From Candidatus Loosdrechtia aerotolerans (GTDB taxonomy: Bacteria > Planctomycetota > Brocadiia > Brocadiales > Brocadiaceae), in assembly GCA_021646405.1 (NCBI GenBank), contig SOER01000035.1, positions 1 through 36,056 on the forward strand: DNA of 36,056 nucleotides. Direction: 5' to 3'. Position 1 is the first letter of the stretch; each line of letters begins with the position of its first letter. Of this stretch, positions 7,445 to 15,242 are shown in pieces. The notes beneath the pieces are model-generated. The model was not told the DNA's origin, ran no database searches, and worked only from the letters and a program-made list of their open reading frames with translations. A program made the translations under genes and the position numbers.

Positions 7445-9394
7445 TTATAACTGCCGCATGAATGCTACAAGATCATTCTTCTCCTCCTGGCTGAGCTTCA
7501 AGCAAAAAACCAGATTAAAAAATTCAACGGTATCTTCCAGGGTCAATAACCTCCCGTCATGCAAGTACGGTGGAGATTCTTTAATACCACGCAGGGGGAA
7601 TGTCTTGGCAGAGCCATCTGCTGTAGCCATCACGCCATTGATCATACATGGTCTATAAAATTGCTCTATCCTCATGTCATGCTTCGTATTGTCCGTATAA
7701 TGCGGGGCCGGATGACAAACGCCGCATTTTGCCTTTCCAAAGAACAGGGCTTGCCCGCGCATTTCTGATTCTGTTGGATTTTTTTTGGGATCGAGCAGAC
7801 CGTACCTGTCAAGTTTAGGGGCTGGAGGGAAATCCAGGATTCTTTGAAATTCAGCCATTTCTTCTACCTGGACCCTACTAGGCTGGAAAACTCCTTTTTT
7901 TTCTGCTGTTGCAGTATCGCCGTCAAAATAGGCAGTTCTCTGCTCAAACTCGGTAAAATCCTCTATTGTCTGGATAGACCGCTGTAAACCGAATAACCGC
8001 TGTACATGTACCCCCCGTATCGTTGGAGTGTCAAGACGCTTACGAAATGCCTGGGGACGAATATCCTGCTGGAGTTCTATGCTTCCATTCGTATGCCCGT
8101 TCACATGGCAATCAAAACAGGCAGCTCCAAGACTGGGATGTTCAGACCGCCGGTCTTCGGTCTGATTGAATTCCTGCTGCGGAAAAGGGGTGAGTAACAG
8201 CCTGAGTCCCTGAATCTGTTTAGGATTCAATATACCGTTAAATATATCATAGTAATTTTTAATGTTTATCACTTTGCCTTGAGAAACATCGCCAAGGTCA
8301 GGCCGGGTAGTAAGAAATATCGCCGGCGGGAACTCGGGTAAAAAATGGTCAGGCAAATCAAAATCTACATCAAAACGCTTCAGATCCCTCTGCTCCATCT
8401 CTTTAATTGCTTCAATTTCCTGTTCAACGATAACAAAACCTCCCACAGTGTGATTGGGATGAGGCAGTGGCATAAACCCCTCTGGAAATAAGCCTTTTTC
8501 CCTGATTTCCTCAGGACTCATCTCTGCGAGCTTTTCCCATGTCATTTCTTCAGGGAGTTTAACCCGTACCCCTTCCTGAATTGGTTTCCCGCGGGACATC
8601 GTTACACCTTTTGCAGGCTTGTTACTGAGATCATACCGTTCCCCGAGCAAGGTGGTATGGATTTTTGCTATTTTGGGTTTTGCCGCCCTCATTCTTTCCA
8701 TCATCATTTTAAACGGTTCTTTTATAACAACAGGGAAAAAACTTGTGCCCGTCCTTTTCTCCAACTCCGTCTTCTGGTCAGGTGTCAATCCCATCTTCTC
8801 GAGCTCTTCTTTTTCCGCCGTCAACATCTTCATCGTTTCCACAATCTCTTCCCGGGGCATCATTTTTATGATCATCTTTAACATTATTTTCATCATCTCT
8901 TCTTTCTCCGGTGGTATCATCTTCATCATCTTTTCCTTTTCTTCCGGAGACATCATCTCCAACATCATTTTCATCATCTTTGTCTTTTCCTCTGTCGGCA
9001 TCATCTCCATCATCATTTTCATCATCGTTCCTGATTCTTCTTTTTCTTCTTTTTGAGCTGACCCTGTTTCTGGCTCTGGTATCTTCGATGGTGATATCCC
9101 CTTTTCGTGAACAACATTCCGGACCGAGGTCATTTCTTTAGTAAACACTTCCTTTTGATCTGGAGTCATTTCAATGTCGAATAGAGTATCGTGAGCAGAT
9201 TCCAGCTCTCTGATAAATAATTCTTTTTGCTCTGGTGCCATTTCATCATCAAATAATACCGGCTTTTGAACTGGCGGTGTTGTCTTTTCACATAGCTGTT
9301 CCTGGGCAAACACAGTACTACCGAGAAGAACGATCCCGGTAAGTACTTCTAATAACAAGCATCTTGCTGATAATCTTTGTTTTTTTTGCTTCAT
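7445..9394 (-). CDS. Secreted di-heme cytochrome c with Met-rich N-terminal domain
   Basis: A 649-residue paralogue of the 5727-7274 product with an extra N-terminal region. A signal peptide ends near VFA-QE (about residue 31). Residues 50-215 carry repeats of an (M/L)xP(E/D)(E/Q)K type (MAPEQKELF, MTPDQKEVF, MSPEEKEKM, LTPDQKTEL). Within this, residues 121-190 contain 24 Met in 70 residues, with runs such as MMKMMMEMM. The conserved core then follows with heme motifs CFDCH (426-430) and CGVCH (557-561) and the C-terminal YLHDGRLLTLEDTVEFFN. The Met/Glu/Lys stretch is probably helical and could bind copper or another soft metal, or act as an oxidant sink; that is inference. AAGGAG precedes the ATG. 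Same strand and order as its paralogue. Confidence 0.88.
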   Translation of the reverse strand: MKQKKQRLSARCLLLEVLTGIVLLGSTVFAQEQLCEKTTPPVQKPVLFDDEMAPEQKELFIRELESAHDTLFDIEMTPDQKEVFTKEMTSVRNVVHEKGISPSKIPEPETGSAQKEEKEESGTMMKMMMEMMPTEEKTKMMKMMLEMMSPEEKEKMMKMIPPEKEEMMKIMLKMIIKMMPREEIVETMKMLTAEKEELEKMGLTPDQKTELEKRTGTSFFPVVIKEPFKMMMERMRAAKPKIAKIHTTLLGERYDLSNKPAKGVTMSRGKPIQEGVRVKLPEEMTWEKLAEMSPEEIREKGLFPEGFMPLPHPNHTVGGFVIVEQEIEAIKEMEQRDLKRFDVDFDLPDHFLPEFPPAIFLTTRPDLGDVSQGKVINIKNYYDIFNGILNPKQIQGLRLLLTPFPQQEFNQTEDRRSEHPSLGAACFDCHVNGHTNGSIELQQDIRPQAFRKRLDTPTIRGVHVQRLFGLQRSIQTIEDFTEFEQRTAYFDGDTATAEKKGVFQPSRVQVEEMAEFQRILDFPPAPKLDRYGLLDPKKNPTESEMRGQALFFGKAKCGVCHPAPHYTDNTKHDMRIEQFYRPCMINGVMATADGSAKTFPLRGIKESPPYLHDGRLLTLEDTVEFFNLVFCLKLSQEEKNDLVAFMRQL

Positions 9395-9521
9395 ACACTT
9401 CTCCTTGCCAACGTAATTTTACCCTGAACTAAAATACCTGAAGCTTTTGATATAAAGAAAACACCCGTGCGCATTCTGAATAGGATGTGCATACCATCCT
9501 TTTGGAATTTTACGAAAAATA

Positions 9522-9593
9522 TGGTGGAGGCCGGAAAGGAGGGGAATTTGTTTTTGGCGCCATTTATATCGGCGATTATTCTGACCTCCACCA
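9522..9593 (-). promoter_or_regulatory. Structured hairpin element, copy 2, upstream of Met-rich cytochrome
   Basis: Same design as the 7351-7423 element. The outer stem has one change giving a U-G pair (GGTGGAGGTC against GGCCTCCACC), the inner hairpin is CGCC...GGCG with a different loop, and the tract containing CCCCTCCTTTCC is unchanged. It lies 88 bases after the sod stop and 128 bases before the cytochrome start, whose Shine-Dalgarno AAGGAG could pair with it. A 67-codon open frame crosses it (9391-9594), but I do not consider that a gene. Confidence 0.65.
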
Positions 9594-9680
9594 TTATTTA
9601 TATCGTTACCGCATAAACACCATATAACCCTTCTTTTAAGAAGGGGAAAAAAGCCTGCAAACTTACTCTCAGTTAATTGC

Positions 9681-10406
9681 TTATCGTACTACGCCTGCTT
9701 CTGCCGCAGGAAAGGTAGCGAGTCTTGACTCCACAACATTCCAATCGATGTTTTTAAAGAAGGCTTCTATATATTCAGCCTTCTTTGTACCGTAATCGAG
9801 CAGAAAGGCATGTTCAAATACATCCATTATTAAGAGGGGATTTCCTCCTGCAAGATGATTGGCATTATGCTCATCGATCCAGAAATTAACGAGCATTCCA
9901 TTTGTGACATCCTGATAGAGAGCAGCCCAGCCGATCCCCCTCATACCTCCTACTCCTTTAAAATCCCTTTCCCATGCTTCATAGCTGCCAAAGGTCTCAT
10001 TTATTTTTGCACTGAGAGTCTTTCCTATCGTAGTACGTTTTTTTGTAAGGTTTTCAAAATAATACTCATGGAGCCTCATTCCGTTGTACTCCCAGCCAAG
10101 TCTTCTCTTTAACTCGGCAAATTCCGGGGTATTTGTACTCTTATTCTCAATCATTTGAGAAAGTGTATTCATAAGTTCATTGGTATTTTTTACATATCCA
10201 TTATAAAGGGTAAAATGGGTTTTTAAGGCGTTATCACTAAACCCATCCATTCCTGTTAAGGAGGAATAATCCTTTGCATCATAACTGTTCGTCATGGCCT
10301 TTCCCTCTTTTTGAAATGTTTTTGCATGTAACTCTTGAGGACCACTGAATAATAAAGCCGCTCCGCTTAATCCAGATAATGTGAGAAACTCACGCCTGTT
10401 AAACAT
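9681..10406 (-). CDS. Tat-exported Fe/Mn superoxide dismutase
   Basis: Dismutates superoxide to oxygen and hydrogen peroxide. The 241-residue protein begins with MFNRREFLTLSGLSGAALLF, a twin-arginine signal (RRxFL) ending near ELHA, so it is exported already folded. The four metal ligands are visible: His64 (LKTHFTLYNGYV), His113 (RLHEYYFENL), Asp195 and His199 (MDVFEHAFLLDYG). The usual DxWEHAY is DVFEHAF, with the Trp replaced. The ATG at 10406 was chosen because of AAAGGAGGT just before it and the Tat motif right after; a longer frame reaches 10487 but has no ribosome site and overlaps the predicted promoter. Lying next to two secreted cytochromes, it may protect that compartment. Fe or Mn preference cannot be told by eye. 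Confidence 0.93.
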   Translation of the reverse strand: MFNRREFLTLSGLSGAALLFSGPQELHAKTFQKEGKAMTNSYDAKDYSSLTGMDGFSDNALKTHFTLYNGYVKNTNELMNTLSQMIENKSTNTPEFAELKRRLGWEYNGMRLHEYYFENLTKKRTTIGKTLSAKINETFGSYEAWERDFKGVGGMRGIGWAALYQDVTNGMLVNFWIDEHNANHLAGGNPLLIMDVFEHAFLLDYGTKKAEYIEAFFKNIDWNVVESRLATFPAAEAGVVR

Positions 10407-10459
10407 AATAACCTCCTTTGAAGGTAAATAAGGGAACTCTTTTTTTAAAGATGTCTTGT

Positions 10460-10487
10460 ATAATACCTCTGGCAACATGCTTGCCAA
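10460..10487 (-). promoter_or_regulatory. Predicted sod promoter with overlapping palindrome
   Basis: On the minus strand TTGGCA (-35, 10482-10487) and TATTAT (-10, 10460-10465) are 16 bases apart, placing the start of transcription about 47 bases before the sod ATG. The inverted repeat TGGCAA-N5-TTGCCA (10470-10486) covers the -35 box and spacer, a likely repressor or activator site. Confidence 0.5.
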
Positions 10488-10672
10488 ATAGTCCTGTAGA
10501 GAAAAATTATTATTATTATTGTGTATGGAATAATATAAATATTTATTATATAATTACTTACAAATATATTAATGATTGTTGCCGATATTTTTTTATTCTT
10601 ATAATTTAGCTATCTTATTCTTATGTATGTATATGCATACTTCACCGGGGAGGGTATTTTTAAGTAGCTACA

Positions 10673-10716
10673 GTTAGAACATATATGTTCTAACCTGTAT
10701 GTTTGTAAAAACATAC
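10673..10716. promoter_or_regulatory. 22-bp perfect palindrome and adjacent hairpin
   Basis: GTTAGAACATA followed directly by TATGTTCTAAC (10673-10694) is a perfect 22-bp palindrome. Two bases later GTATGTTT-GTAA-AAACATAC (10697-10716) forms a hairpin followed by AATTTTTA on the plus strand. Between the ABC operon's 3' end and the sod promoter, this is either an operator or a transcript end. I do not recognise the regulator. The rest of the spacer (10407-10765) is AT-rich with no gene. Confidence 0.45.
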
Positions 10717-10765
10717 AATTTTTATGGAATTGCATGCATTTTTTAAGGTTAGCAACATTTGCAAC

Positions 10766-12262
10766 TTATTGGGCAGGGGCGAGTCTGAGCCCTTTTGGTA
10801 CGCAAAAGCGCTCGGCCAGATCAAAAAACCATTGAACCAGGATTGCTAATACAGCGGCAGGTATGGCGCCTTGTAAAATGAGTCCTATATTATCTAACCG
10901 GATACCGGTAAGAATGGGTTGGCCGTAGCCGCCGGCACCGATTAGTGCACCGAGGGTAGCGGTTCCTATGTTAATTACTGCAGAGGTTTTAATGCCGGCG
11001 AGAATAGACCGGGAGGCAAGTGGTAATTCGATAAGCAAGAGGCGCGGGAGGGGTGGCAGGCCAAGTGCTTCTGCAGATTCTCGTATATCCGATGGGATAC
11101 TATATAATCCGGTGTATGTATTTCGCACAATAGGAAGTAAGCTGTAGAGAAACAGGGCGAGAATGGCAGGGGGGCTTCCGATACCGAGTAAGGGAATCAT
11201 GAAAACAAGGAGTGCCAGGGATGGAATTGTTTGAATAATCCCCACGCTGTTAAGAGTGATTTGTCTTATTTTTGGTTGTTTGGCAGCCAAAATTCCTATG
11301 GGAATTGATACGATAATTGCACCTGCCAGTGAAATAGCTACCAAAAAGAGATGTTCGCGGGTTCTCTTTAGGATACGCCCGAAAGTTGTTTCGATATAAA
11401 TCTGCGGACGTACGCCAAACTCTTCAGCAAGGAAATCAGCAGCGATCTGGTTTTCAGGGATCTTTTGGATCTTTGCCCGGGCGTTCATCTGTACCATTTC
11501 CTGTTCAGAAATGCGTCCCTCCAGTCGTTGTATTGTTTGTAATGCATCTGGCCACCGGTCAGTGAGATCTGCACGATAGAGCAGGACTGCATGATAATCA
11601 GGGAAGTACCCGAGATCATCATCGAGGGTAACAAGATTGTAGTACTCGATATCTGCATCGGTTGAATATACGTCTGTTGCGTCAATAGTACCACTTTCAA
11701 TACCCCGGTATGCTAAATCGTGATCAAGCCCCCGTACGTTTTTCTGTGGAAGTTTATAGTGATCGCGAAGGCCTGGCCAGCCATCCTTGCGATTCATGAA
11801 TTCGTTGGTAAAACCGAACGTTAAATCAGGGAAATTGCGGAGATCAGAAATCCTGGTAATGCCAAGCCGTTGAGCTGTTTCTGCTTTTAATCCGATTGCA
11901 TATGTATTATTGAACCCGAGGGGTTTACTCATTCGAATGCCTAAATGGGAAAGCGCCTCATCCATTCCTACAAATGCTCTTTCTGCCAGGATTTCATGAA
12001 CGATAGTTCCTGTATATTCCGGGTAGATATCAATATTTCCGTTCAGGAGTGCACTCCAGAGGACCCGGGTACCACCCAGTTGTTTCTGGTGTACGGCAGG
12101 AGTTCCTTCTTGCCGGATCTGGAGAGCAGCGATTTCTCCTATAATTACGTTTTCTGTAAATTTTTTTGTTCCAACCCTTACGTGCGGTGTTACCTGCCCG
12201 GTGGTATATGAATCGGGCATACATAAAAATACTATTATGGAAAACATTATACATCTTCTCAT
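10766..12262 (-). CDS. Glycine-betaine/choline-type ABC importer: binding protein fused to permease
   Basis: A 498-residue fusion. A short signal or anchor (about 1-22) is followed by an OpuAC-type substrate-binding domain (about 26-290: VGTKKFTENVIIGEI, IDIYPEYTGTIVHEIL, ESGTIDATDVYSTDADI). A permease domain with about five or six membrane segments follows (about 300-485: SIPIGILAAKQPKIR, IIQTIPSLALLVFMIPLLGIG, the EAA-like loop ESAEALGLPPLPRLLLIELP, GTATLGALIGAGGYG). The domain order is binding protein first, the reverse of the permease-first OpuA/EgtU arrangement. Substrate is probably a quaternary ammonium compound; ergothioneine-like substrates are also possible. Its ATG overlaps the ATPase stop (ATGA), so the two are translationally coupled. 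Confidence 0.9.
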   Translation of the reverse strand: MRRCIMFSIIVFLCMPDSYTTGQVTPHVRVGTKKFTENVIIGEIAALQIRQEGTPAVHQKQLGGTRVLWSALLNGNIDIYPEYTGTIVHEILAERAFVGMDEALSHLGIRMSKPLGFNNTYAIGLKAETAQRLGITRISDLRNFPDLTFGFTNEFMNRKDGWPGLRDHYKLPQKNVRGLDHDLAYRGIESGTIDATDVYSTDADIEYYNLVTLDDDLGYFPDYHAVLLYRADLTDRWPDALQTIQRLEGRISEQEMVQMNARAKIQKIPENQIAADFLAEEFGVRPQIYIETTFGRILKRTREHLFLVAISLAGAIIVSIPIGILAAKQPKIRQITLNSVGIIQTIPSLALLVFMIPLLGIGSPPAILALFLYSLLPIVRNTYTGLYSIPSDIRESAEALGLPPLPRLLLIELPLASRSILAGIKTSAVINIGTATLGALIGAGGYGQPILTGIRLDNIGLILQGAIPAAVLAILVQWFFDLAERFCVPKGLRLAPAQ

Positions 12263-13059
12263 ATGTCACCGCCTTTCGAGATTTCCAGGGTTTCCAGGGT
12301 TTCTAACGGACCCCGGTATGTCTTTACGAAGCGAGTAACAAATGGGTCTGTAGGCGCACTTATGAGCTCATGGATTGTACCCTGCTGAATAACATGTCCG
12401 GCACGGAGTAGTACAATTTGGTGACCGAGAAACGCTGCTTCCTGGATATCATGGGTAATAAGTACCACACTTTTTCCCAGAGAATGGAAAATCTGTTTCA
12501 GGTCATTCTGGAGATCAGACCGGATAACCGGATCAAGTGCCCCCAGGGGTTCATCCAGCAACAGGACATCGGGGTCGAGCATTAATGCCCTCATAAGGGC
12601 TATACGCTGCTGCTGACCACCGGAAAGTTGTGCGGGAAAGCGGTTGAATCCATCCCTGGGAAATTGCGTTAGTTTTGCTAATTCGAGTAAACGCTCTTCA
12701 ATACGTGGTCTTTCCCATCCAAGATATTGTGCCATGAGTGTTACATTTTTTTGTGCAGTGAGATGAGGAAAGATTCCGCCATTTTGAATAACGTAACCCA
12801 TCCGCTGACGCAGGAGAGGTATATTCTCCTGCGTAATCTCAATTCCTTCAAAAAGAATATGACCTGTATCGGGTTCCAGTAATCCGATCATGAGCCTTAG
12901 TAATGTTGATTTTCCGCACCCGCTGGGCCCAATCAGTACGGTTGTTTGTTCTGACGGGATCAATAAGTTGACAGGGGGTAATACCTGAACGGAATCATAC
13001 GTTTTTGTGACATTCTTAAGCTCAAAGATAAAAGGGTGTGAGATTTGTCCGGTGTTCAT
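12259..13059 (-). CDS. ABC transporter ATPase, glycine-betaine/OpuCA-type
   Basis: A 266-residue nucleotide-binding subunit that powers the importer encoded by the overlapping downstream gene. Walker A is GPSGCGKST (about 44-52), the signature is LSGGQQQR, Walker B is VLLLDEPLGALD, and the switch His lies in LITHD. There is no C-terminal CBS pair like the osmosensing one of OpuA-type ATPases; the protein ends soon after the core (RGPLETLETLEISKGGDI). The start at 13059 has AAAGG upstream. Its last four bases (ATGA) overlap the permease start. Confidence 0.92.
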   Translation of the reverse strand: MNTGQISHPFIFELKNVTKTYDSVQVLPPVNLLIPSEQTTVLIGPSGCGKSTLLRLMIGLLEPDTGHILFEGIEITQENIPLLRQRMGYVIQNGGIFPHLTAQKNVTLMAQYLGWERPRIEERLLELAKLTQFPRDGFNRFPAQLSGGQQQRIALMRALMLDPDVLLLDEPLGALDPVIRSDLQNDLKQIFHSLGKSVVLITHDIQEAAFLGHQIVLLRAGHVIQQGTIHELISAPTDPFVTRFVKTYRGPLETLETLEISKGGDI

Positions 13060-13151
13060 GGTATTTACCTTTCTGTTACAATTCCACAGGGTATTTTCGA
13101 TGGAAATTGTCAGCGCATAGTTTAAAAATAATTTGTGAAAATGCGGGGAAT

Positions 13152-13181
13152 TTATTATTCATGGCTTACCATGAATAATAA
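13152..13181. promoter_or_regulatory. Long palindrome in a divergent promoter region
   Basis: TTATTATTCATGG (13152-13164) and CCATGAATAATAA (13169-13181) are perfect 13-bp arms around CTTA. It lies between the divergently transcribed ABC operon and the YihY gene, a natural place for a shared operator. Confidence 0.45.
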
Positions 13182-13265
13182 TCCAGGAATGACTGAAATT
13201 TCAATCCTATTTTAGCTGTTTTGCAGAAATTATCTTTGTGACAATTCATAGGTGCTGTTTTTATG

Positions 13266-13295
13266 TTGACATAAAGGTTTTAAAGGTTGTATATT
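13266..13295 (+). promoter_or_regulatory. Sigma70-type promoter for the YihY-family gene
   Basis: TTGACA (13266-13271) and TATATT (13290-13295) with an 18-base spacer. The expected start of transcription is near 13302, so an upstream TTG codon at 13300 could hardly be translated with a ribosome site. This supports the ATG at 13357. Confidence 0.6.
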
Positions 13296-13356
13296 CGCGT
13301 TGAACGGTATTGCTGAAGCGTTCAAAGCACAGTTCAATAAAAATCGGATAGAGATA

Positions 13357-15102
13357 ATGAAAAATCCTCTTTCATTCTATCGGGAAACAAAAAAATTTCT
13401 TGACGTAGATCTCTGGGCCGAGGAGAAAGAAGCCTCTCCGGTAAAGCATTTTTTTCGTAAAGCGCTCAGGGCAGCCATTCTTACAGCAAGGGAGTTTACA
13501 GACGGTCAATGGCCGTTAAAAGCATCAGCACTTACCTTTGTTTCTCTTATATCGCTTGTTCCCCTGTTAGCGTTTATCTTATCTATATCAAAGGGCCTTG
13601 GCGCAGAAAAAATCCTCTATGCTGAGATAAATAACTATATTTTTGGTCTTCCCGGAGGTGAAGTAACGCAATCTTTTGTCAGTTTTAAGAATAAGTTAAT
13701 TGCTCAAATCAATACCTTGAATTTTGACGATCCAAATGCCAAACAAGAAACCCTGGATACCATTGAATCCCTGGAGATCAGTATTCCTCCTGAAGAAAAG
13801 CGCCAAAAATTGCCATCCCAACCGGAAGAATCAGAAGATATACCAACCTTTGGTGAACCAGACCTCCCTCAGGTAGTTCCTGCTAGCCGGGAAGAGATAC
13901 AGGCCGCTGTTGAAGAATTTAAATCGGAGCTTTCTGAGATAGTTAAATCAATAAATTTTGAAGAGGAAGATGCAAAACAAAAACTTAAAGAACAGATTGG
14001 ACAGATTACGCTTTCCATCCCTACGAACATTAGTTTAAATATCCTGCACTATAAGAACCAGGTGATACATTTTGTAGAAAAGACAAGTTTTGGATACCTG
14101 GGAGCCATAGGACTTTTCAGCCTTGTTTTTATTGTTGTCAGGGCCTTTGGAACGATAGAGACATCATTTAACGATATCTGGAAGATTAAAAAGTCCCGTT
14201 CGATTTTCAGAAAGTTTAGTAATTATATCAGTATGCTGGTTATTATTCCACTGCTTCTCCTGGCATCAACAACAGTTACTGCTGCTTTAACCAATGAAGG
14301 GCTCGTAAAGTTTTTAAATAGGTTTGGGATCGGTGAGGTCTATTTAATTATCCTTAAGTGGTTCCTCCCGATTCTTGTATTATGGATTGCATTTATCACT
14401 GCCTATATTTTTATTCCTAATACAAAGGTCCGGTTTCTTCCTGCTGCTATTGGAGGTGTAGTAGGAGGGACGATATTTCATCTCGTTCAAATTTTTTATT
14501 TTAAAGGGCAATCAGGACTTGCCAATTATAATGTGATTTACGGTGCATTTGCAGCAATTCCTCTCTTTCTTTTATGGCTGCAGACGAGCTGGACAATCAT
14601 TCTTTTCGGGGCAGAACTCTCGTTTGTTATTCAAAATGTGAGAGGTGTTAAGCTGGAAATGCGTACCGGTGGAATAGATTATGCATCGCGGGAGTTTTTG
14701 GGGCTTCTTATTATGGGAAGGATCGTATCTCAATTTCTGGAGGGGAAGGGAGAGAAATGGTCGGATGAACGTTTATCTGAAGAATTGAACGTCCCTGTAG
14801 GGATAGTTCAGGAGATCATTCTTGCACTATCGGATGCCTCTCTGATTATAGAGATCCCGGTCATGCAATACACCTGCTATATGCCTGGGCGAGACCTGGA
14901 TTCAATTTATGTGGGTGATATCATAGGTGTTATGAGAGGCTATGGGGAAGATTTCGTACCTGTTAGAATGACACAATATGATAAGAAAATAGCAGAACTT
15001 ATGGAGAAGGTTCAGGATGATATTAAAAACAGTCTGCAATTTACGATAAAAGATGTTATTGCAGGAACTGAGCCTGCCCCCCCTTCATCTTCCTCATCGT
15101 AA
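13357..15102 (+). CDS. YihY/BrkB-family inner-membrane protein with large insert
   Basis: The protein (581 residues from ATG 13357) has the YihY/UPF0761 fold: an N-terminal amphipathic region, WPLKASALTFVSLISLVPLLAF as the first membrane segment, later segments (SYLGA-type FGYLGAIGLFSLVFIVVRAF, FRKFSNYISMLVIIPLLLLA, RFLPAAIGGVVGGTIFHLVQ) and NYNVIYGAFAAIPLFLLWLQTSW before the last one. A hydrophilic insert of about 110 residues between segments one and two contains two related ~31-residue copies. The last ~140 residues look like a winged-helix domain (GEKWSDERLSEELNVPVGIV) and end in a Pro/Ser tail. The function of the family is unsettled. The start is uncertain: a TTG at 13300 is also in frame, but the promoter argues for 13357. 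Confidence 0.85.
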   Translation: MKNPLSFYRETKKFLDVDLWAEEKEASPVKHFFRKALRAAILTAREFTDGQWPLKASALTFVSLISLVPLLAFILSISKGLGAEKILYAEINNYIFGLPGGEVTQSFVSFKNKLIAQINTLNFDDPNAKQETLDTIESLEISIPPEEKRQKLPSQPEESEDIPTFGEPDLPQVVPASREEIQAAVEEFKSELSEIVKSINFEEEDAKQKLKEQIGQITLSIPTNISLNILHYKNQVIHFVEKTSFGYLGAIGLFSLVFIVVRAFGTIETSFNDIWKIKKSRSIFRKFSNYISMLVIIPLLLLASTTVTAALTNEGLVKFLNRFGIGEVYLIILKWFLPILVLWIAFITAYIFIPNTKVRFLPAAIGGVVGGTIFHLVQIFYFKGQSGLANYNVIYGAFAAIPLFLLWLQTSWTIILFGAELSFVIQNVRGVKLEMRTGGIDYASREFLGLLIMGRIVSQFLEGKGEKWSDERLSEELNVPVGIVQEIILALSDASLIIEIPVMQYTCYMPGRDLDSIYVGDIIGVMRGYGEDFVPVRMTQYDKKIAELMEKVQDDIKNSLQFTIKDVIAGTEPAPPSSSSS

Positions 15103-15151
15103 TTTCCTTCTTTTCCCTGTTTTTCAGAAAACGAAAGTGCCACAAAAATAC

Positions 15152-15180
15152 TTGTATATTTCCCATAAATGGAGTATTCT
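15152..15180 (+). promoter_or_regulatory. Candidate promoter for the OB-fold protein gene
   Basis: TTGTAT (15152-15157) and TATTCT (15175-15180) are 17 bases apart, with a predicted start about 55 bases before the ATG. The boxes are only four-of-six matches each. Confidence 0.35.
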
Positions 15181-15242
15181 TTATTTTTGTTTTTGAAAAT
15201 TTCTGTTACAGGTATTTAAGGGTAATGTAAAGGAGTCGTGTA

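Noticed and set aside
8619-9056. A 145-codon plus-strand frame rich in Ile, Phe and Ser, looking like a membrane protein
   Set aside because: It is the antisense reading of the Met/Lys/Glu repeat of the cytochrome gene (CAT read as ATG in reverse).
9391-9594. A 67-codon minus-strand frame ending on the cytochrome start codon
   Set aside because: Its 5' part is the palindromic element itself and there is no ribosome site; it is more likely leader sequence than a peptide gene.
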